Source of the DNA: Mercurialis annua
Lineage: Eukaryota; Streptophyta; Magnoliopsida; Malpighiales; Euphorbiaceae
Direction of reading: 5' to 3'
Assembly (NCBI RefSeq): GCF_937616625.2
Contig: NC_065576.1
Span: forward strand, 25,962,628 to 26,026,627
Length of the DNA stretch: 64,000 bases
Below are positions 50,304-62,800 of this stretch, in pieces (position 1 is the first letter of the stretch; every line of letters begins with the position of its first letter). Below the pieces are notes generated by a model that had not been told where the DNA came from, did not search any database, and saw only the letters and a list, made by a program, of their open reading frames with translations. The position numbers and the translations under genes are program-made.

Positions 50304-53300
50304 ACTTTTCTCGCAGACTTTGCGTAATAGAACCTAACCATGCTTAGGTAACCGTAACGATGCGCTAAAGAGACTTTAGACGTGACATACTAATATATTG
50401 TTACTTGTCACGCACACTTTGCGTACTATAACCTAACCATGCTTAAGGTAATCGGAACGACGGGTTAGAGAGACTTGTGATGCGACATAAGCATGGTAAT
50501 AGAAACGATGCATTAAAGTCAGTTGAGACGTAAACTTTGCATAATATAACAACCATACTTAGGTAATCGGAACGACGCATTAAAGAGCCTTAAGACGGGA
50601 CATTCTAATCTAGCCTCACCTTTCACGCACACCTTGCGTAATATAACCTAACCATGCTTAGGTAATCGGAACGACGCGTTAAATAGACTTGAGATGCAAC
50701 ATACTAATCTAGCATTACTTCTCTCGCACACTTTGCGTAATATAACCTAACCATTCTTGGATAATCGGAACGATGCGTTAAAGAGACTTGAGACGCGACA
50801 TACTAATCTAGCGTCACTTTTCACGCACAATTTGCGTAATATAACCTAGCCATGCTTAGGTAATCCAATCGACGCGTTAAACAGACTTGAGACCCGGCAT
50901 AATAATCTAGCGTCACTTTGGACACACGCTTTGTGTAAATAACCTAACCATGCTTAGCTAATCGGAACGACGCGTTAAAGAGATTTGAGATGCGACATAC
51001 TAATCTAGCATCACTTTTCACGTACACATTGCATAATATAACCTAACCATGTTAAGGTAATCGGAACGACGAGTTAGATAGACTTAAGTCGCGACATACT
51101 AATCTATTGTCATTTTTCACGCAAACTTTGCGTAATATAACCTAACCATGCTTAAGTAATTGGAACGACTCTTTAAATGGACTTGAGTCGCAACATACTA
51201 ATCTATTTTTATTTTTTACGCACACTTTGGTAATCGGAACGACGCGTTAGAGAGACTTGTGATGCGACATAAGCATGGTAATCGAATCGACGCGTTAAAA
51301 AGACTAGAGACGCGCCATATTAATCTAGCGTCACTTTTTACGCACACTTTGCGTAACATATATAACCTAACCATGCTTAGGAAATCAGAACGACGCGTTA
51401 GAGAGACTTGACACGAGACATACTATACTCTATTGTCACTTTTCACGCACACTTTACGTAATATAACCTAACCATCCTTAGGAAATTGAAACAACGCGTT
51501 AGAGAGACAATAGACGCGACATGCTGATTTAATGTCACTTTTCACGCAAACTTTGCGTAATATAACTAACCATGCATAGGTAATCGGAACAACGCGTTAA
51601 AGAGACTTGTGACGCGAGATAAGCATTGTAATCGAAACGACGCTTTAAAGAGACTTGAGACGAATCATGCTAACACACACTTTGCATAATATAACCTAAC
51701 CATGCTTAGATAATCGAAACGACGCGTTAAAGAGACTTGAGATTGGACATACTATTCTAGCGTCACTTTTCACGCACACTTTGCGTAATATAACCTAACC
51801 CTGTTTAGGTAAACGGAACGACGCGTTAGAGAGACGTGTGACGCGACCTAAGCATGGTAATCGAAATGATGCGTTAAAGAGACTTGAGACACGAGATACT
51901 AATCTAGCGTCACTTTTCACGCACACCTTGCGTAAAATAACCTAACAAGGCTTAGGTAATCAGAACGACGCGTTAGATAGACTTAAGACGCGACATACAT
52001 ATCAATTGTCTTTTTTCACGCACAACCTAACCATGCTTAAGTAATCTGGACGACGCGTAAATAGACTTGAGATGCGCCATATTAATCTAGCGTCACTTTT
52101 TACGCACACTTTGCGTAATATAACCTAACCATGATTAGGTAATCGGAACGACGCGTTAAAGAGACTTAGGACGCGACATACTAATCTAGCGTCACTTTTC
52201 AAGCACACTTTGTGTAATATAACCTAGCCATGCTTAGGTAATCCGATCGACACGTTAAACAGACTTGAGACGCGTCATAATAATCTAGCGTCACTTTTGA
52301 CACACGCTTTGCATGAATAACCTAACCATGCTTAGGTAATCGGAACAACGCGTTAAAGAGATTTGAGACGCGACATACTAATCTAGCGTCACTTTTCACG
52401 CACCCTTTGCGTAATATAACCTAACTATGCTTAGGTAATCGGAACGACGCGTTCAATAGACTTGAGATGCGACAAACTAATCTAGTCACTTTTCACGCAC
52501 ATTTTGCGTAATATAACCTAACCATTCTTGGGTAATCGTTATGACGCGTTAAAGAGACTTCAGACGCGACATACTAATCTATTTTTACTTTTCACGTACA
52601 CTTTGCGTAATATAACCTAACCATGCTAAGATAATCGGAACAACGAGTTAGATAGACTTAAGTCGCGACATACTAATCCACTGTCATTTTTCACTGCAAA
52701 CTTTGCGTAATATAACCTAACCATGCTTAAGTAATCGTTACGACGCGTTAAAGAGACTTCAGACGCGACTTACTAATCTATTGTTACTTTTCACACACTT
52801 TGCATACTATAATCTAACCATGCATAAGGTAATCGGAACGACGCGTTAGAGAGACTTGTGACGCGACATAAGCATGGTAAATCGAAACGACGTGTTAAAG
52901 ATACTTAAGACGCGACATACTAATCTAGCATCACTTTTCACGCAAACTTTGCAAAATATAACAACCATGATTAGGTATCCGAACAACGCATTAAAGAGCC
53001 TTGAGACGCGACATACTAATCTAGCGTCACCTTTCACGCACACCTTGCGTAATATAACGTAACCATGCTTAGGTAATCAGAAGGACGCATTAAAGAGACT
53101 GGAGACGCGGCATACTAATCTAGCATTACTTTTCTCGAACACTTTGCGCAATATAACCTAACCATTCTTGGGTAATCGGAACGACGCGTTAAAGAGACTT
53201 GAGACGCGACATACTAATCTATTTTTACTTTTCACGCACGCTTTGGGTAATATAACCTAACCATTGTTAGGTAATCGGAACGACCCGTTAGAGAGACTTG

Positions 53301-55090
53301 TGACGCGACATATGCATGGTAATCAAAACGACGCGTTAAAGAGACTTGAGACGCGATATACCAATCTAGTGTCAATTTTCACGTACACATTGCATAAGAA
53401 AACCTAACCATGCTTAGGTAATTGGAACGACGAGTTAGATTGACCTAAGACGCGACATACTAATCTATTGTCATTTTTCACGCACAAATTGCGTAATATT
53501 ACCTAACCATGCTTAAGTAGTTGGAATGACGCGTTAAATGGACTTGAGACGCGACATACTAATCTATTTTCATTTTTCACGCATCCTTTAGGTAATATAA
53601 CCAAACCATGCTTAGGTAATCGGAATGATGTGTTAGAGAGACTTCTGACGCGATATAAGCATGGTAATTGAATAGACGCTTTAAAAAGACTTTAGACGTG
53701 CCATATTAATCTAGCGTCACTTTGTACGCACACTTTGCGTAATATAACGTAACCATGCTTAGGAAATCGGAATGACGCGTTAGAGAGACTTGAGACGCCC
53801 ATACTAATCTAGTTTAACTTTCCACTCACACTTTGCATAATATAACCTAACCATGCTTAGCAAATCGGAATGACGCATAAAAGAGCCTTGAGACGGGACA
53901 TTCTAATCTAGCATCACCTTTCTTGCGTAATATAACCTAACCATGCTTAGGTAATCTGAACGACACGTTAAAGAGACTTGAGAGGCGACATACTAATCTA
54001 GCATTACTTTTCTCGCACACTTTGCGTAATATAACCTAACCATTCTCGGGTAATCGGAACGACGCGTTAAAGAGACTTGAGATGCGACATACTAATCTAT
54101 TGTTACTTTTCACGCACATTGTGCGTAATATAACCTAACCATTCTTAGGTAATCGGAACGACCCCTTAGAGAGACTTGTGACGCGACATAAGCATGGTAA
54201 TCAAAACGACGCGTTAAAGAGACTTGAGACGCGATATACTAATCTAGCGTCACTTTTCACGTACACATTGCATAATATAGCCTAACAATGCTTAGGTAAT
54301 CGGATCGATGAGTTAGATTGACCTAAGATGCGACATACTAATCTACTGTCATTTTTCAAGCACACTTTGCGTAATATTACCTAACCATGCTTAAGTAATT
54401 GGAACGACGCGTTAAATGCACTTAAGACGCGACATACTAATCTATTGTCATTTTTCTTGCACACTCTGCGTGATATAACCTAACCATGCTTAGGTAATCG
54501 GAACGATGCGTTAAAAAGACATTAGACGCGCCATATTAATCTAGCGTCAGTTTGTACGTACAATTTGCGTAATATAACCTAACCATGTTGAGGAAATTGG
54601 AACGACGCGTCAGAGAGACTTGAGACGCCCATACTAATCTAGTTTCACTTTTCACGCACATTTTGCGTAATATAGCGTAACCATGCTTAGGTAATCAGAA
54701 CGACGCGTTAAAGAGACTGGAGACGCGACATACTAATCTACCATTACTTTTCTCGCACACTTTGCGCAATATAACCTAACCATTCTTGGGTAATCGGAAC
54801 GACGCGTTAAAGAGACTTGTGACGCGACATACTAATCTATTTTTACTTTTCACGCACGCTTTGCATAATATAACCTAACCATTGTTAGGTAATCGGAACG
54901 ACCCGTTAGAGAGACTTGTGACGCGACATAAGCATGGTAATCAAAGCGACGCGTTAAAGAGACTTGAGACGCGATATACCAATCTAGTGTCAATTTTCAC
55001 GTACACATTGCATAATAAAACCTAACCATGCTTAAATAATTGGAACGACGAGTTAGATTGACCTAAGACGCGACATACTAATCTAGCGTG
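50304..55090 (+). repeat. 4,787-bp higher-order repeat, copy 1
   Basis: Starts at ACTTTTCTCGCAGACTTTGC. Landmarks recur in all three copies at exactly 4,787 bp: TCGCAG at 50,311, 55,098 and 59,885; ACGCACAACC at 52,018, 56,805 and 61,592; and the CATGGTAAATCG monomer around 52,870, 57,660 and 62,448. By eye a unit holds nine short monomers plus about 44 long-monomer equivalents, several truncated. Its left part resembles 8-15 kb and its right part (from about 52.73 kb) resembles 15.7-18.1 kb, so the unit is a fusion of two older blocks. Confidence 0.96.
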
Positions 55091-58000
55091 ACTTTTCTCG
55101 CAGACTTTGCGTAATAGAACCTAACCATGCTTAGGTAACCGTAACGATGCGCTAAAGAGACTTTAGACGTGACATACTAATATATTGTTACTTGTCACGC
55201 ACACTTTGCGTACTATAACCTAACCATGCTTAAGGTAATCGGAACGACGGGTTAGAGAGACTTGTGATGCGACATAAGCATGGTAATAGAAACGATGCAT
55301 TAAAGTCAGTTGAGACGTAAACTTTGCATAATATAACAACCATACTTAGGTAATCGGAACGACGCATTAAAGAGCCTTAAGACGGGACATTCTAATCTAG
55401 CCTCACCTTTCACGCACACCTTGCGTAATATAACCTAACCATGCTTAGGTAATCGGAACGACGCGTTAAATAGACTTGAGATGCAACATACTAATCTAGC
55501 ATTACTTCTCTCGCACACTTTGCGTAATATAACCTAACCATTCTTTGATAATCGGAACGATGCGTTAAAGAGACTTGAGACGCGACATACTAATCTAGCG
55601 TCACTTTTCACGCACAATTTGCGTAATATAACCTAGCCATGCTTAGGTAATCCAATCGACGCGTTAAACAGACTTGAGACCCGGCATAATAATCTAGCGT
55701 CACTTTGGACACACGCTTTGTGTAAATAACCTAACCATGCTTAGCTAATCGGAACGACGCGTTAAAGAGATTTGAGATGCGACATACTAATCTAGCATCA
55801 CTTTTCACGTACACATTGCATAATATAAACTAACCATGTTTAGGTAATCGGAACGACGAGTTAGATAGACTTAAGTCGCGACATACTAATCTATTGTCAT
55901 TTTTCACGCAAACTTTGCGTAATATAACCTAACCATGCTTAAGTAATTGGAACGACTCTTTAAATGGACTTGAGTCGCAACATACTAATCTATTTTTATT
56001 TTTTACGCACACTTTGGTAATCGGAACGACGCGTTAGAGAGACTTGTGATGCGACATAAGCATGGTAATCGAATCGACGCGTTAAAAAGACTAGAGACGC
56101 GCCATATTAATCTAGCGTCACTTTTTACGCACACTTTGCGTAACATATATAACCTAACCATGCTTAGGAAATCAGAACGACGCGTTAGAGAGACTTGACA
56201 CGAGACATACTATACTCTATTGTCACTTTTCACGCACACTTTACGTAATATAACCTAACCATGCTTAGGAAATTGAAACAACGCGTTAGAGAGACAATAG
56301 ACGCGACATGCTGATTTAATGTCACTTTTCACGCAAACTTTGCGTAATATAACTAACCATGCATAGGTAATCGGAACAACGCGTTAAAGAGACTTGTGAC
56401 GCGAGATAAGCATTGTAATCGAAACGACGCTTTAAAGAGACTTGAGACGAATCATGCTAACACACACTTTGCATAATATAACCTAACCATGCTTAGATAA
56501 TCGAAACGACGCGTTAAAGAGACTTGAGATTGGACATACTATTCTAGCGTCACTTTTCACGCACACTTTGCGTAATATAACCTAACCCTGTTTAGGTAAA
56601 CGGAACGACGCGTTAGAGAGACGTGTGACGCGACCTAAGCATGGTAATCGAAATGATGCGTTAAAGAGACTTGAGACACGAGATACTAATCTAGCGTCAC
56701 TTTTCACGCACACCTTGCGTAAAATAACCTAACAAGGCTTAGGTAATCAGAACGACGCGTTAGATAGACTTAAGACGCGACATACATATCAATTGTCTTT
56801 TTTCACGCACAACCTAACCATGCTTAAGTAATCTGGACGACGCGTAAATAGACTTGAGATGCGCCATACTAATCTAGCGTCACTTTTTACGCACACTTTG
56901 CGTAATATAACCTAACCATGATTAGGTAATCGGAACGACGCGTTAAAGAGACTTAGGACGCGACATACTAATCTAGCGTCACTTTTCAAGCACACTTTGT
57001 GTAATATAACCTAGCCATGCTTAGGTAATCCGATCGACACGTTAAACAGACTTGAGACGCGTCATAATAATCTAGCGTCACTTTTGACACACGCTTTGCA
57101 TGAATAACCTAACCATGCTTAGGTAATCGGAACAACGCGTTAAAGAGATTTGAGACGCGACATACTAATCTAGCGTCACTTTTCACGCACCCTTTGCGTA
57201 ATATAACCTAACTATGCTTAGGTAATCGGAACGACGCGTTCAATAGACTTGAGATGCGACAAACTAATCTAGTCACTTTTCACGCACATTTTGCGTAATA
57301 TAACCTAACCATTCTTGGGTAATCGTTATGACGCGTTAAAGAGACTTCAGACGCGACATACTAATCTATTTTTACTTTTCACGTACACTTTGCGTAATAT
57401 AACCTAACCATGCTAAGATAATCGGAACAACGAGTTAGATAGACTTAAGTCGCGACATACTAATCCACTGTCATTTTTCACTGCAAACTTTGCGTAATAT
57501 AACCTAACCATGCTTAAGTAATCGTTACGACGCGTTAAAGAGACTTCAGACGCGACTTACTAATCTATTGTTACTTTTCACACACTTTGCATACTATAAT
57601 CTAACCATGCATAAGGTAATCGGAACGACGCGTTAGAGAGACTTGTGACGCGACATAAGCATGGTAAATCGAAACGACGTGTTAAAGATACTTAAGACGC
57701 GACATACTAATCTAGCATCACTTTTCACGCAAACTTTGCAAAATATAACAACCATGATTAGGTATCCGAACAACGCATTAAAGAGCCTTGAGACGCGACA
57801 TACTAATCTAGCGTCACCTTTCACGCACACCTTGCGTAATATAACGTAACCATGCTTAGGTAATCAGAAGGACGCATTAAAGAGACTGGAGACGCGGCAT
57901 ACTAATCTAGCATTACTTTTCTCGAACACTTTGCGCAATATAACCTAACCATTCTTGGGTAATCGGAACGACGCGTTAAAGAGACTTGAGACGCGACATA

Positions 58001-59877
58001 CTAATCTATTTTTACTTTTCACGCACGCTTTGGGTAATATAACCTAACCATTGTTAGGTAATCGGAACGACCCGTTAGAGAGACTTGTGACGCGACATAT
58101 GCATGGTAATCAAAACGACGCGTTAAAGAGACTTGAGACGCGATATACCAATCTAGTGTCAATTTTCACGTACACATTGCATAAGAAAACCTAACCATGC
58201 TTAGGTAATTGGAACGACGAGTTAGATTGACCTAAGACGCGACATACTAATCTATTGTCATTTTTCACGCACAAATTGCGTAATATTACCTAACCATGCT
58301 TAAGTAGTTGGAATGACGCGTTAAATGGACTTGAGACGCGACATACTAATCTATTTTCATTTTTCACGCATCCTTTAGGTAATATAACCAAACCATGCTT
58401 AGGTAATCGGAATGATGTGTTAGAGAGACTTCTGACGCGATATAAGCATGGTAATTGAATAGACGCTTTAAAAAGACTTTAGACGTGCCATATTAATCTA
58501 GCGTCACTTTGTACGCACACTTTGCGTAATATAACGTAACCATGCTTAGGAAATCGGAATGACGCGTTAGAGAGACTTGAGACGCCCATACTAATCTAGT
58601 TTAACTTTCCACTCACACTTTGCATAATATAACCTAACCATGCTTAGCAAATCGGAATGACGCATAAAAGAGCCTTGAGACGGGACATTCTAATCTAGCA
58701 TCACCTTTCTTGCGTAATATAACCTAACCATGCTTAGGTAATCTGAACGACACGTTAAAGAGACTTGAGAGGCGACATACTAATCTAGCATTACTTTTCT
58801 CGCACACTTTGCGTAATATAACCTAACCATTCTCGGGTAATCGGAACGACGCGTTAAAGAGACTTGAGATGCGACATACTAATCTATTGTTACTTTTCAC
58901 GCACATTGTGCGTAATATAACCTAACCATTCTTAGGTAATCGGAACGACCCCTTAGAGAGACTTGTGACGCGACATAAGCATGGTAATCAAAACGACGCG
59001 TTAAAGAGACTTGAGACGCGATATACTAATCTAGCGTCACTTTTCACGTACACATTGCATAATATAGCCTAACAATGCTTAGGTAATCGGATCGATGAGT
59101 TAGATTGACCTAAGATGCGACATACTAATCTACTGTCATTTTTCAAGCACACTTTGCGTAATATTACCTAACCATGCTTAAGTAATTGGAACGACGCGTT
59201 AAATGCACTTAAGACGCGACATACTAATCTATTGTCATTTTTCTTGCACACTCTGCGTGATATAACCTAACCATGCTTAGGTAATCGGAACGATGCGTTA
59301 AAAAGACATTAGACGCGCCATATTAATCTAGCGTCAGTTTGTACGTACAATTTGCGTAATATAACCTAACCATGTTGAGGAAATTGGAACGACGCGTCAG
59401 AGAGACTTGAGACGCCCATACTAATCTAGTTTCACTTTTCACGCACATTTTGCGTAATATAGCGTAACCATGCTTAGGTAATCAGAACGACGCGTTAAAG
59501 AGACTGGAGACGCGACATACTAATCTACCATTACTTTTCTCGCACACTTTGCGCAATATAACCTAACCATTCTTGGGTAATCGGAACGACGCGTTAAAGA
59601 GACTTGTGACGCGACATACTAATCTATTTTTACTTTTCACGCACGCTTTGCATAATATAACCTAACCATTGTTAGGTAATCGGAACGACCCGTTAGAGAG
59701 ACTTGTGACGCGACATAAGCATGGTAATCAAAGCGACGCGTTAAAGAGACTTGAGACGCGATATACCAATCTAGTGTCAATTTTCACGTACACATTGCAT
59801 AATAAAACCTAACCATGCTTAAATAATTGGAACGACGAGTTAGATTGACCTAAGACGCGACATACTAATCTAGCGTG
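55091..59877 (+). repeat. 4,787-bp higher-order repeat, copy 2
   Basis: Same length as copy 1, with no net indel at any landmark checked. Differences seen by eye are few: TTCTTTGAT for TTCTTGGAT (55,546), AAACTAACCATGTTTAGG for AACCTAACCATGTTAAGG (about 55,828-55,842), CCATGCTTAGG for CCATCCTTAGG (about 56,263) and CCATACTAATC for CCATATTAATC (about 56,868). The junction with copy 1 reads CTAATCTAGCGTGACTTTTC. Confidence 0.96.
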
Positions 59878-62800
59878 ACTTTTCTCGCAGACTTTGCGTA
59901 ATAGAACCTAACCATGCTTAGGTAACCGTAACGATGCGCTAAAGAGACTTTAGACGTGACATACTAATATATTGTTACTTGTCACGCACACTTTGCGTAC
60001 TATAACCTAACCATGCTTAAGGTAATCGGAACGACGGGTTAGAGAGACTTGTGATGCGACATAAGCATGGTAATAGAAACGATGCATTAAAGTCAGTTGA
60101 GACGTAAACTTTGCATAATATAACAACCATACTTAGGTAATCGGAACGACGCATTAAAGAGCCTTAAGACGGGACATTCTAATCTAGCCTCACCTTTCAC
60201 GCACACCTTGCGTAATATAACCTAACCATGCTTAGGTAATCGGAACGACGCGTTAAATAGACTTGAGATGCAACATACTAATCTAGCATTACTTCTCTCG
60301 CACACTTTGCGTAATATAACCTAACCATTCTTGGATAATCGGAACGACGCGTTAAAGAGACTTGAGACGTGACATACTAATCTAGCGTCACTTTTCACGC
60401 ACAATTTGCGTAATATAACCTAACCATGCTTAGGTAATCCAATCGACGCGTTAAACAGACTTGAGACCCGGCATAATAATCTAGCGTCACTTTGGACACA
60501 CGCTTTGTGTAAATAACCTAACCATGCTTAGGTAATCGGAACGACGCGTTAAAGAGATTTGAGATGCGACATACTAATCTAGCATCACTTTTCACGTACA
60601 CATTGCATAATATAACCTAACCATGTTAAGGTAATCGGAACGACGAGTTAGATAGACTTAAGTCGCGACATACTAATCTATTGTCATTTTTCACGCAAAC
60701 TTTGCGTAATATAACCTAACCATGCTTAAGTAATTGGAACGACTCTTTAAATGGACTTGAGTCGCAACATACTAATCTATTTTTATTTTTTACGCACACT
60801 TTGGTAATCGGAACGACGCGTTAGAGAGACTTGTGATGCGACATAAGCATGGTAATCGAATCGACGCGTTAAAAAGACTAGAGACGCGCCATATTAATCT
60901 AGCGTCACTTTTTACGCACACTTTGCGTAACATATATAACCTAACCATGCTTAGGAAATCAGAACGACGCGTTAGAGAGACTTGACACGAGACATACTAT
61001 ACTCTATTGTCACTTTTCACGCACACTTTACGTAATATAACCTAACCATGCTTAGGAAATTGAAACAACGCGTTAGAGAGACAATAGACGCGACATGCTG
61101 ATTTAATGTCACTTTTCACGCAAACTTTGCGTAATATAACTAACCATGCATAGGTAATCGGAACAACGCGTTAAAGAGACTTGTGACGCGAGATAAGCAT
61201 TGTAATCGAAACGACGCTTTAAAGAGACTTGAGACGAATCATGCTAACACACACTTTGCATAATATAACCTAACCATGCTTAGATAATCGAAACGACGCG
61301 TTAAAGAGACTTGAGATTGGACATACTATTCTAGCGTCACTTTTCACGCACACTTTGCGTAATATAACCTAACCCTGTTTAGGTAAACGGAACGACGCGT
61401 TAGAGAGACGTGTGACGCGACCTAAGCATGGTAATCGAAATGATGCGTTAAAGAGACTTGAGACACGAGATACTAATCTAGCGTCACTTTTCACGCACAC
61501 CTTGCGTAAAATAACCTAACAAGGCTTAGGTAATCAGAACGACGCGTTAGATAGACTTAAGACGCGACATACATATCAATTGTCTTTTTTCACGCACAAC
61601 CTAACCATGCTTAAGTAATCTGGACGACGCGTAAATAGACTTGAGATGCGCCATACTAATCTAGCGTCACTTTTTACGCACACTTTGCGTAATATAACCT
61701 AACCATGATTAGGTAATCGGAACGACGCGTTAAAGAGACTTAGGACGCGACATACTAATCTAGCGTCACTTTTCAAGCACACTTTGTGTAATATAACCTA
61801 GCCATGCTTAGGTAATCCGATCGACACGTTAAACAGACTTGAGACGCGTCATAATAATCTAGCGTCACTTTTGACACACGCTTTGCATGAATAACCTAAC
61901 CATGCTTAGGTAATCGGAACAACGCGTTAAAGAGATTTGAGACGCGACATACTAATCTAGCGTCACTTTTCACGCACCCTTTGCGTAATATAACCTAACT
62001 ATGCTTAGGTAATCGGAACGACGCGTTCAATAGACTTGAGATGCGACAAACTAATCTAGTCACTTTTCACGCACATTTTGCGTAATATAACCTAACCATT
62101 CTTGGGTAATCGTTATGACGCGTTAAAGAGACTTCAGACGCGACATACTAATCTATTTTTACTTTTCACGTACACTTTGCGTAATATAACCTAACCATGC
62201 TAAGATAATCGGAACAACGAGTTAGATAGACTTAAGTCGCGACATACTAATCCACTGTCATTTTTCACTGCAAACTTTGCGTAATATAACCTAACCATGC
62301 TTAAGTAATCGTTACGACGCGTTAAAGAGACTTCAGACGCGACTTACTAATCTATTGTTACTTTTCACACACTTTGCATACTATAATCTAACCATGCATA
62401 AGGTAATCGGAACGACGCGTTAGAGAGACTTGTGACGCGACATAAGCATGGTAAATCGAAACGACGTGTTAAAGATACTTAAGACGCGACATACTAATCT
62501 AGCATCACTTTTCACGCAAACTTTGCAAAATATAACAACCATGATTAGGTATCCGAACAACGCATTAAAGAGCCTTGAGACGCGACATACTAATCTAGCG
62601 TCACCTTTCACGCACACCTTGCGTAATATAACGTAACCATGCTTAGGTAATCAGAAGGACGCATTAAAGAGACTGGAGACGCGGCATACTAATCTAGCAT
62701 TACTTTTCTCGAACACTTTGCGCAATATAACCTAACCATTCTTGGGTAATCGGAACGACGCGTTAAAGAGACTTGAGACGCGACATACTAATCTATTTTT

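Noticed and set aside
52846..53062. Overlapping plus and minus frames conserved at 57,633-57,849 and 62,420-62,636
   Set aside because: Their conservation only reflects the 4,787-bp higher-order duplication, not selection on a protein.
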